Shown: in pieces, positions 35,501 to 47,500 of the stretch
Numbering within the stretch: position 1 is the first letter of the stretch
How the letters are laid out: the number at the start of each line of letters is the position of its first letter
Source of the DNA: Phorcus lineatus
Lineage: Eukaryota; Mollusca; Gastropoda; Trochida; Trochidae
DNA length: 64,000 nt
Direction of reading: 5' to 3'
NCBI GenBank assembly: GCA_921293015.1
Contig: OV121081.1
Span: 79,005,022 to 79,069,021 of the forward strand
Program-made: the position numbers and the translations under genes
Notes under the pieces: generated by a model
Seen by the model: the letters and a program-made list of their open reading frames with translations, nothing else
Told to the model about the DNA's origin: nothing
Database searches by the model: none

Positions 35501-38500
35501 CTGCTCCCGATGGACCTCCGGAATCCTATTAGCAAACAACGAAGAAGACGAGACAGGGGCCCGGATGAGCGTCTTTTTGAATTCCTCGTTCCACGTGCAG
35601 GGGGTGAGCAACCCATTCCTCCTTATGAGCGTAGTGTGTGCTAACGCCGCTCTGACATGGTCAACCACTGTTGACAGGGTGTTAGCCTGCCACCTGAATA
35701 TGTTTGCCAGGTGATCCAACCGGGAGGGGTTAGCTTCCTTGAGGTCCTGCGAAAGGGCCTCCGTCGAAGAAGCTAGCGCCGAGAGAGGCTTCAAGGTACG
35801 GCGTAACTCCGTGTCTATGCCGAGGAGCTTGGCGTCCTGTACCTTGAAGAGGGCGGGCGACACATCCGAAAGACGCTGCACGGAGTCATCCTGAACTGCG
35901 CCAGTGTCAAACTCATCCAAAGAATGTATCTTGAACCCCGCAGTCGTGTTCTTAGCAAGCCTGAAAGACGGGTTGAGCGAGAGACGCGTGAAGTCCTCGT
36001 CAAGGTTGTCTAGGGCATCCCTGACCAGTGGATGAGGCGGTATAAGGAGCTCCGGTTCGTCCCAGATGGCAGATGACTTGTCCACACCTGGACCTGGAGA
36101 AGGGCACGTAACCAGGCGATCCGCAATCCAGGCATAGACCCCCGACAACTCTAGGTGGGTTTCCTCCTCATTGGAGACGTCCTCCAAGTACTCGTCAGAG
36201 TCAGGGACAAAGTCATGCTCCTCCCGGAAGGCAGGAGAAGCCGTCCGCACTCGGGAGGACTCAACTGTCGAAGACACCCGCCTAAGGGGCGACCTAGATC
36301 GAAGAGGTGAGCGCCGAGGTGAGCGTCGAGGTGAGCGCCGGGGTGAACGACGAGGAGAGCGCACAGGAGAGCGCCTAGGAGAGCGTCGAGGGGACACCAA
36401 AGGAACTAGAGGCGCCCGACGAGGCGAGGAGCGCCTAGGAGAGCGCCTAGGAGAGCGCCTAGGAGAGCGCTGAGGGGAGACTCTATAACTAAGAGGCATC
36501 CGGCGAGGTGAAGAGCGTCGGGGCGAGGAGCGCCGAGGTGAGCGAGGCGGCGTACGCCTGGGCGAGGGGCGCCTAGGAGACCTTGGAGGGGTCCGACGAG
36601 GCGAGGGGCGCCTGGGGGACTTCAGCGGCGATAAATATGGAATGTGATTTTGTCGACGTGGTCACGTGACGGATTGGATCGTTACCTTCCGGTTACGAGG
36701 CCGTGTTGTCATCGTCATATTCCCCGTCTTACAGTATGAAGACAGGATGACTACTACCAACACGTTTTCCAATCGTTTTATTGGAAGTATAGGTAATATG
36801 CAATATAAGAAGTGGGGTAAGTATTAAAAATAATATTCTATCAAATCAAAGACGAGGTTGATCAACATTTGACCCAATTATAAATGAGGTTGATCAATAT
36901 TCTACCTAATCATAGATGAGGTTGAACAACATTCTGCCTGATATAGACAATGTGTTCATGATTTCCATTTCCTGTCCACTACCATGTTGCAATTTCTTGT
37001 TTCTATATTGATATGCATGTTTAAATTTGTCTATATTTGAACAAAATTTAATAAAGTAATTAGAAAGAAAAAGATATCAAAAGAATACATATTGCAGAGA
37101 CAAATTGAAAAATGCAATTACAAAGACATAAAAATCAAAATCTTTATCATAAGCTCTAACCTATTGATATCTTCTCTGTTGGGGCTGACCGGGGTTAATT
37201 ATCCCAAACGTTTTTCGTCATTTAACACAAGAGAGAGGACACAAAGAGAGAAGATTTACCTTGGCATCCTGGGCTGCTCCTGCCTTGATGTCTTTAGCCC
37301 AGGACTTATGGAGAGCAAGCTGATGGGTGGAGTCTTCAAGCTGGCGCTCCAGACGAGACTTCTCTGACCTCAGTTTGCCCTGGTTCTCACTCAGGGATCT
37401 CACCTCTTCCTGCAGGCTGGACACCTGACCAACACACCAGGGATAGTTGAGTTAGTGCTCTACATGGACTGCGTCTGATGAGCCAGCAAACAGGATAACC
37501 ACTAGCTAACTTTCAAACAGGAATATTCATCTGTTAATTTAACATCTTTAAACAACAAATCCTACGACTAAACAGACAAAGGGGTTGTGGTTTAAGCTTT
37601 ATAACACTTGTTAATCATTGAGTGAATGGGCAAGGTTGATGTTTCTATATGGCAAGTACATGTAGATCACCCACCTGTGCAGTTAGTGAAAGGGCAAGGT
37701 TGATGTTTCTATTTGACAAGTACATGTAGATCACCCACCTGTGCAGTTAGTGAAAGGGCAAGGTTGATGTTTCTATATGGCAAGTACATGTAGATCACCC
37801 ACCTGTGCAGTTAGTGAAAGGACAAGGTTGATGTTTCTATATGACAAGTACATGTAGATCACCTACCTGTGCAGTTAGTGAAAGGGCAAGGTTGATGTTG
37901 CTATATGACAAGTACATGTAGATCACCTACCTGTGCAGTGAGTTGTGCCACCTGATGGATTCTCCTGTCCTCAAGTTCCTTCTCCTCCCCAAGGGCACGA
38001 GACCTGACCAGCTCCAATTCTGACTCTGTCTTCTGTAACTGAACCTCACGTGCCCGCAGTTGTGCCCTCAGTGTCTCCTGCTCACCCTCAAGTCTCCTTG
38101 TGTCTCGCTGTAACTTTGCAGCCTCGCTCTCCATCCCTTTGATCTCATATGTCAAGGACTCGATATGTGCTGAAATGATGTGAACATAAGCTTGATATAC
38201 AGACTAACCAATGGTTATTTTGTTGATTTGGTTGTTAAGGTCAAGATTTAGTTTACAAAAAAAAATTATTCTCTTAGAATCTTTTGCAATTATGACCTTT
38301 TTTCTGATCTTCTGATGTAGAGATATAGATGAAAGGGAGATTTTTAAACAAGGTTTCATCTTCCAGATTCAGCTGGAAGATCGGCGCTCTATAAAAACAT
38401 TATTATTATTATTTTAAGTAAAATCAAGCATAGCACAAATCATGAAACATTAAAGCTACCCTCATGCTGGACGACGAGTTTCTCCATATTTTCCCGAGGA

Positions 38501-41500
38501 TCAGCTGCTGCCAGCCCGAGGCGGAGGGTTTCGTTCTCTGAACGCAAAGCATCCATCATATCCTCGAGTGTTTGAAGACGCGCCATCGCATCATGCTTCT
38601 CCTTCACCAGTCTTGACAGCTGTCTGATAGAACATAATGAACAGTTATTTCCCAAGCATTCAGACATATTGGTTTTTATTGATGTTATAACTAGCCAGTG
38701 TTAGATATTGTAATATAAAACCAGTGTAACAACACTATGTGTCAAATGGAGATTGGACTACATAACTGAGTATAGATAAAAGCCTCCATCCTTTGATAAC
38801 AGAATTAAAGCTCCTGAATGAATAAACTGAAGACTTACATGTAGCATAATGAAACATTTAGGAGGAAAATGAAAGCCTTACTCCTTATAGGTGTTTTCAA
38901 AACCGATCTTCTCTGAGCGGATGTCGTCCATCTTATCTTCAACCTCCTTCATCTTCATGTCATACTCAATCTTCATCTCTCGGAGATTCTAGTCACACAA
39001 ACATGTCAATCATTACAAACTGTTAAAACTACTAGGAATACTGAAAACAATTTATATATTTTTTAGAAAATGAGAGTGGATTTACCATATATATGCTGTT
39101 AGATAATTTCTTTTATATTTTGTGAAACTTCAAAGAGTACATGAAAAAAATATCTAATTTTGAAAAAAAATCTTGAATATTTACATATTAGTTCTAAAAT
39201 AACACTGGTTAGTATCAAAATGCAACAAAAAATAAACTTGATACAGCAAAACATTGACATAGGTGGATAAATTCACAACACACATACAAATATCAGTAAT
39301 CGGTTATACCACCATAAATTAACAGTAACGTGAACAACAACGGTGCTGTGGCATGAAGTAATCTTCTTATGTCGAGCTATTTTTAAGATATGTGTAATAC
39401 CACTTGTAATTAAAAATTGACAAAACAGAGTAACTCATACTTAAGCAGTCTACTATATATAGCCATTAGCTGATGAACAGACAAGCAGAGGATTTGCGTT
39501 TTGATAGAGAAGAGATGTGAGCAGGCATTTGTCGATCTCTTGACTCCCCAAAGAAAGGACTGATAACACAAATCACATCAGTAAATAAAGATGTAAAAGT
39601 CTTCCAAGAAGTAAGATCCGGCAATAGGAAAATAGGAATATTAGGTTGTCGGTAAAATCAACATTATACAATTATAGACTGGTGATGAGGTCAATACCTG
39701 TTTTTATAGACCCGAGGAAAGCAATATTGACAGAGGACGAAGTCCGAGGTCAATATTGCTTTCCTCGGGTCTATAAAAACAGGTATTGACCGAATTCACC
39801 AGTCCATAATTGTTTTATTATGTTTCGATATATATACGAAAAGGAAAGAAAACACTACAGTTATGAACTGCATTTTGGATCAATTGCTCAACATGACGGT
39901 CAAATGACGTCACGATAACAATGGCATGACGTCATGTAACAACGGTTTGACGTCATTATGTCTGTTTCAAGTCAATATCACTTTTGGTCGGACTCGGAGT
40001 GAAGTCAATATGCTTTTCTGTCGACTGACACGTGACCGCTTCTCGACCAATCGGATTGCCGGAAAAATAAGATCACATAATAAATATGGTAATGGCGAGT
40101 CAAAGATCTAAAGTGATGGAGTAAAGGGTTGAAGTCAAAGACATGGGGTGGGAAATCCTGGAATCAAGTCACAGATTGGTTATGTCGGAGATAAGAATAG
40201 GAAAGCCAACTCCAGTAACCGCACAGGTTGATGTGTAGACGAAAGTCCATGTCTAGACAATGAAAATGAAAGCAAACTGGTTTGCTATGAAGGAGAAAAG
40301 AAGTCAGAAGTAGGATATACAACATCAAACAATCTGCCATTCAAGAATGACATCGATGTTATAACAAAACCAAACCAATAGCTTCACAGAAGGAGTGTTG
40401 TTTACAGCAAGAATGCATCTGTTGCCCTGGAATGTCCAATAGTTGCTTTATATAAGGTGATTTCAACATTTGCTGGATGCTGGAAAGTTGAAGACAACAG
40501 CTGTCATGACAGAGGAGAGATAGTATTTACAGGACTGCAGCTGATAGACAAAAGATCCAGACAGGAGAACAAGCATCTAGAGGACTACAGCTTATGGAGG
40601 ATGAACGCTATAGACAGGGGACAATAGTTGTCACTACGGGGATCAAGCATCCACAGAGGAAGACAGAGCATTGCAATTATCTCAATTTGCACCTGCAGGC
40701 CCTGGTCGAGGTCTTGCTCCTGCAGCAGCTCGAGGTCCTGCAGACTCATCTCCCAGGTACGGAGTCTGTGTTGCAGGGCGGTGGAGGTGTTCCACAAGTG
40801 GAGGATGATCTCCTGCTCCTCGTCCGCACCCAGACCCGTTTGCCGCTCCAACTCACTCAGGATGAACTTTAAGTCACTCACCTGGTAGTGTTAGTGCATT
40901 AGGAGTGTATCTATATATAGTCATGTTTACAAAAAATGAAAAGTGTATAAGTGACATTATATTGATAATTGCATTGTTTATGTGGAAAAAGTTTGATAGA
41001 AATCTATTTGACCTTTTTAAAAATTAGCTGCAGATGATGTGAACTATACAAACAAATAACCATTGAAACTGTGCATACTCAGGGAGTTTGTTAAACAGTA
41101 AAGTGATTTCCTCTCAGCATTGTCAGTCAAACCCATGCAAAACATAAAAGTTAATGTGTAAATAATGACATAGATGAGGATTTAGAGCAGTGTTTTCTGG
41201 ATACATTGATAGAGAGATAAACAACCAAATCATTTAAGTGTTAACAAATTGTCAGCCATCTATTGTCCTCACCTGCTTAGTATCATGTCTGTTTGTAGAC
41301 TTATTGTCATACTTATTATCCTTAATGAGTGTGGACTCATCAAGCGGGAGAGACAAGCGCAGGTTCTCATTGTCCACCTTGAGTTGACGACATCGCTGGT
41401 CTAGGTTCAGCACCTTGTCTTTCTCCCGCTGTAACTTCCTTGACAACTCTTTCTCTGTTCCCTACAGCAGCACAAAATTAAAACTTACAACAATGGCGGG

Positions 41501-44500
41501 GCAAGGAATTATAAACCTTTAGTGACGTCATTTTATTGTTCTTTGTAGACGTTATATTTTGTTCTTGCCTTCTGTTCACAGGACAATTGAATTATTCAAG
41601 TAATGTCCCTTACATGTAGATTGATATTAACATAATCGCCCTGTGCAGTGGGACATTATGGTGTGTTATCCCACTTTTTAAAAAAATATTTCAATGATAA
41701 GATTATTGTATGAAGTCAAAGTATTTACCTAATATCATTTTCAATCTGCAAATATATTGGCCATATGCTCTCTCTCTCAAAACTGTATGAGAAACAATAA
41801 CAGGTGGTACATTAATGACCTACTGGCTACTGTTTTACCCAACATTTAAAGCCTATATAGTACTATTCGTTCATGCTGAGACATTACATATCAAAGCATA
41901 TTTCAGAGCTTACATATTGAGTCTCCATCCCAACCACTACATGCATAAGTAAGGGAAATGAGACTGTTGAGTGACTAACCTGGAGGCGTGCGTTCTCAGC
42001 GAGGAGTTTTTCCTCAACAGTGGACAGGTTGTTGGCGCGGTCGGCCCGCTCCTGGTGGAGTCGCTCCTCGGTCACCCGCAGTCGCTGTTCTAGAGCCAGC
42101 ACCTGTTGCAGACAGTCAAGTGTAGATCATGGTTTTGTGTAGATCACTGTCTACCCCTCTCTACTACAGTATAGTTGTAACCACAAAGTGCCACATGTTT
42201 CACAAAGATAGTAGAACCATGTATCATGCAGGTGAAAGACTCGGACAAAGACAGTCCTGGAATGTCTCAGCATTCACTCTGGTTTACAGTGCATGAAATA
42301 AAGCTTGTTTTACAGCCAGTAACCTGATAATTCTAGATCAATTCCAGACATATGTCAACAAAGAAACACTTGCTGATCACCCTTCCGAGCCAGATATCAT
42401 TCAGTGCAGGAGCATTGCATTCACAACAGAAGAAGCACAGAAGAGAGAAAAGGATGTGAAGAGAGAGAAGGAAGGTGAAGAAAGCCAATAAGTGAACACT
42501 GTGGTACGGTCTCTCAGGATCAGGGATGAGTAATGTTGAAGTGGAGAAGCAAGAACACAGCACAGAAGTAGGACAGGTGGATTGGAAAGTCATCATCAAC
42601 ACTCAACAACCACTGACTGAACATAAACTCCTGATAAAAAGTGTTTAGGCTGCAAACAATATGTGTCTCCTTCATACAACACAGGGCACATATTATGATA
42701 AAGGGCAGAAAGAAGGCAAAGAAACACTGAAAGAAATTCACAGACAGTGATAGACAGACAAGTTTAAAAGACAGATCAAGTAGAAACCTGTCTGATACAG
42801 TGAAATACCAATCTGATTTTGGCTGCATGAATGCTTTCTTGATTACCACACTATATTGCCTTCATAGATATCTAATGTTATTTAGGGTTAGGGTTAACCC
42901 TTTTTATAGATATCTAATGTTATTTAGGGTTAGGGTTAACCCTAACCCATAGATATCTAATGTTATTTAGGGTTAGGGTTAACCCTAACCCATAGATATC
43001 TAATGTTATTTAGGGTTAGGGTTAACCCTAACCCATAGATATCTAATGTTATTTAGGGTTAGGGTTAACCCTAACCCATAGATATCTAATGTTATTTAGG
43101 GTTAGGGTTAACCCTAACCCATAGATATCTAATGTTATTTTGTTATTTTGAAAATATGTAGGCAAAGTTAAAACAAGTAACAGGAACAAATGATTCAAAT
43201 TTCAAAAGTTGAAAAGAACCAAAAGAAAAATTGAAAAAAGTAAAAGTAAACGTTTTGAAAAAGAATTCACATTGGCAAAAAAAAGCAATTGGTAAGTTAT
43301 TTATGATAATGATAATCACCTTGACCATGAAAATTCATTCACTTCATTAGCAGGTCAAAGGTTAAAAGAACTTGTTTGACAACAGAACTGATTTGAACCT
43401 GTTTCTCCGAGACAGATGCGCCGAGTCCCCCGGCCTCGACCTGTTGCTGGAGAAGATTGCGGACCTCAGTGAGTTGAACCACCTGCTGCTGGGCCTCCTG
43501 GGCACGCACAGACTCCACCCGAACCTGGAGCTCACTCTCTTGCAGTAGCATCTTCACCTGACTCAGCTCTGTCTGTAGGAGGGTAGAGAGACGAGAGGAT
43601 TTGATGGGCTTGACTCAGGATAGTATGCTTTCACATTACAGAGGGAATTAAGCATTCATTTGCAACTTCTTAGAGTGGTGGGGATGAATGAATATGTCTT
43701 GCAAGAGCTACATACACTTGAGACTGACTAACAATCGTGTTATGAAAGCTTGGAATGACACGACAAAATTCATAAAAAAATTTCCATTGAAAATCACACA
43801 CAATTGTCTTCTGATATCAAGTTAATCAACACTGATGATAAAGGTAACAAACATCCGAGGCTTACCAAGTTTTGAATGACAGTGCTAGATAATATTTTCA
43901 AAAAGTAATATGTAATGAACCAAAACACGATTAGATATGATAACTTGTATTGAAAATTACAAATTCAACTCATAAATGGTTAAAACTGGTAAAGGCGACT
44001 ATTCTTATAGATGGTGGCAGATTTCCAGGTTACTTATTAATTTCTACTTGTATCATCACATTCTTCTATACAAGAATACCTCTCTATGTGAATGACGTCA
44101 CTTACTGTAAGTGAGTGGACCTCTGACTGGAAGGCCTCCACTGCCTGTGTGCCCTCAGTGCTCAGCCTCACCATCTCCAGCTGATGCTCAGCCGACTCCA
44201 GCTGCTTGCCCATGTGGTCCATCTGCAGGGTCGTACAAATACATATCGTATATACGGGTGTAAGGATGGATCAAACTATCAACATATCACGATAATTGCT
44301 GTGTGGATTGTGCTTTATCGATATTTTCTTAATCCAACGATGGGAGTTAAGGTTACACTTAGTATAGGTTGTATAGTGAAAGGAGGCCCATGAAAGAATG
44401 AAATTGTGTAGGACTCCTACTCATGACATGAAAATTAATGTGTAAAATTGACTAGGGGAGAGCCCTTCACAGTCACTCACATCTGACTGCAAACTCTCAT

Positions 44501-47500
44501 TCTGATGGGTAAGGGAGAGAACTCTGGCCTTCAACAGCTCCATGTCGGTCCTTGTCTCGGCACGTGCCTTGTCACACAAGGTGGACATTTCTGCTGACAT
44601 TGTTGCGTGTAAAGCCTCCATCTCATCTTGGGCCTGGCTCAGCCTCTGTTCCAGTTCTCCAATACGTGCTGCAGGGAAAAGTCATAAATATGATACTTTG
44701 CACACAAGTAGAAAATTATCATTCAATAGCATTATTATATATAGGTGATACAATATTCATCTACAGAAAAATACAAACATCAAATGAAACATAGATTTCA
44801 ATAGATTATAGTTTTAGTATCCTCTATATATTTCACAAACCTAAGCATTGAAATTTGGAAGATAATGAAACCTTTTGCAATTTTTTAAATACCATGAATA
44901 TCTCATCTCGACAAGTAGAAATAATATACTTAGAATTATGGTCGCTACACTTTTGAAAAAATAAATTTCTACTTCTCTTGAGGGCAGTCCTATGTTTCCT
45001 AGAAAAGAGACTGACTGATATGACAGGGCAGTCCTATGTTTGCTAGAGAAGAGACTGACTGACATGACAGGGCAGTCCTATGTTTGCTAGAGAAGAGATT
45101 GACTGACATGACAGGGCAATCCTATGTTTCCTAGAGAAGAGACTGACTGATATGACAGGGCAGTCCTTTATTTCCTAGAGAAGAGACTGACTGACATGAC
45201 AGGACAGTCCTTTATTTCCTAGAGAAGAGACTGACTGACATGACAGGGCAGTCCTATGTTTCCTAGAGAAGAGACTGGCTGACATGACAGGGCAGTCCTT
45301 TATTTCCTAGAGAAGAGACTGACTGACATGACAGGACAGTCCTTTATTTCCTAGAGAAGAGACTGGCTGACATGACAGGGCAGTCCTATGTTTCCTAGAG
45401 AAGAGACTGGCTGACATGACAGGGCAGTCCTATGTTTCCTAGAGAAGAGACTGACTGACATGACAGGGCAGTCCTTTGTTTCCTAGAGAAGAGACTGACT
45501 GACATGACAGGGCAGTCCTATGTTTCCTAGAGAAGAGACTGATTGATATAACAGTACAGTCCCATATTTCCTATAAAAGAGACTGACTGACATAACAGTA
45601 AGTCCTTTGTTTCCTAGAGAAGAGACTGACTGACCTGTGGCCCTGTTGAACTTGTCCTTGTACATCTTGTTCTCAGCCAGGAGGTTGGAATTCTCCACCG
45701 TCAGTCGGCGCATCTGACTTTCCAGCTTCTCCTGGCAAACAGAGGAATCGGATGGATGTAGGAGCACAAACAAATTTACTTCGTGTTTTTGCTCTTGATT
45801 GAATAGTTGAGTGAAGTTCCTATTCTCATGACTGATAGAGTCCCAAAGTGAAAATAATGGCTTTATTTCAACAAAAAGATTCCAGAGACTATTGACTGAA
45901 AGGATTCTTACTTTTAGCATCAATATTAGTGATTGGAAAGTATCTTACATTTCAAATTCAGCAACCATGATAATGTAATTACAATGTATTCTAGATTTAC
46001 TAGATAGGGATTCAAACTGCAGGGAATGAGAGAGCTTTCGTCTCTCTTTTAGCCACCAGCAGCGTTCAAATTGCATGGACATGGCTTCCTAAATGAAACA
46101 TCTTACACAAAAACTGTCATCTTACCTTCTCAACCATGAAGTTCCTGATGTCCGGAGACATAGCACGTGACCCTGTGGCCATGGAAGAGGATGTTCTCAG
46201 TTGACCTTCAGAACGCGACTGGAATATACAGGAATATTGTTAAAATTTCTATTGTTTTTAAATAAGGTAATAATTTGTTTCCTTCCTGTTATTATTCAGT
46301 TTACAAATTGACATCTTAATCATGTAAAGCTAGCCTAGAATCAAAAGCAAGATTTATCATGTTACCATGATCATCTCATGAACTTCTTAACCATCAGTTT
46401 TTTAGTTTTACATTCTCATTTTATTATTCTAGTCAAATACCATACCTTATTCATGATTGCTTCATTTCTATTTCAATATCTTATTATTTGCAAAGGCTTT
46501 TTAATCAAATTCGTATTAATTTTCAGTAACATTAAATTTGATACAAATTGACATCTTAATCAGTAATTCAGTAAATAAAGCTTTGAAAAACAACAGGGCT
46601 CCAGATAATTATTTGGATTCAGGGGTATTTCACTCCTCAAAAACAAGATTTAGGACTAAAGTTACCAAATGAAAATTATCAGGAGTATTTCAGGGTTTAT
46701 TGTAACATGACTTCGCTGAATCCTCGATTCTGATTGGTTGATTCTAAAAAATTACCCTATGTTGAATGACCATGAAAACCCGCAAATTAGCAAAGGCAAA
46801 TCACCGCGAATTGATACAACATGTTCACTAGTGGCGGCCCGACTCAAGTTTTAATTTTCCAGTTTCTTAGAAAATTCGTGCCATACTCCGATTTGACAGT
46901 TGTCTTTGTTCTTTTTTAGATTGTGTCTACTGGTAGATATTACAAATACACTTTAATATGATTTATTTTTTAAGAAGGTTGCCGCAAAGTGTCATGCGGC
47001 CGCCTTCTTTCAAATGCCGTTTCCATGGTATGACGTCACAAAGGCGAACAGTTTTGACGTCACAATGTTTACGTCGCTGGCACAATGGTTGTGGGCTAGT
47101 TTAAGACTTTTGTACTCGGGGTTTTACGATAATTCACCATGAGCTTTATAATTGTTGATTTCGGTCTCAAATTGAAAAAGTATGTTGTAATGTCTTCCTG
47201 TTACGAATGCCAGTATTTTCTGTTATCTTAACGATGTTTGTAATGGAAATAATGCCGGGAATTCACATAAGTTAGACCTAATCACACCTCTTACAGAAAT
47301 AGAACAGTCGCAAAGTCCTTTCCACACAAAAATAAGTACGCAAAAACAGAATTCGCTCTGAAACTTCTAATAACTAACAGTCATGTTACAATATCGATAA
47401 ATAGTTGCGTTTGTAAAATTTCCGCCGTCGGTTTTAAACTAAATTTGCGGGTGTTGAATAACAATGAATCCCGGAAATTTTACAAACGCAACTATTTATC

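Larger units (their letters stand above)
31482..36829 (-). mobile_element. DIRS-type tyrosine-recombinase retroelement (DIRS copy 2)
   Basis: About 5.35 kb including a nested insertion. Terminal inverted repeats of about 180-190 bp (left about 31518-31700, right about 36640-36825) share ttaccccacttcttatattgcat-type ends. An internal complementary region (about 31768-31850) joins the two end sequences. The order from the right is Gag-like, RT/RNase H, recombinase. The proteins differ clearly from those of copy 1, so this is a separate lineage. It is a broken copy with several breaks, one being the nested hAT-like insertion, and so is older than copy 1. It lies in intron 18, in the same orientation as the host gene. 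Confidence 0.88.

Noticed and set aside
36171-36473. Plus-strand ORF with GERRGERRGER repeats
   Set aside because: It is the complementary-strand reading of the SR-type repeats of DIRS copy 2, not a separate protein.
37612-37930. CRISPR-like array
   Set aside because: The units are contiguous direct repeats with no unique spacers, and the genome is animal. The same holds for 19525-19995 and 44975-45634.
42333-42849. Minus-strand ORFs with hydrophobic, Phe/Leu-rich translation
   Set aside because: They lie in an intron between exons 11 and 12, overlap each other and look like purine-rich DNA read in reverse.
42862-43139. Chromosome end or telomere
   Set aside because: TTAGGG occurs as short head-to-head palindromes within an intron, with exons on both sides, so it is interstitial.
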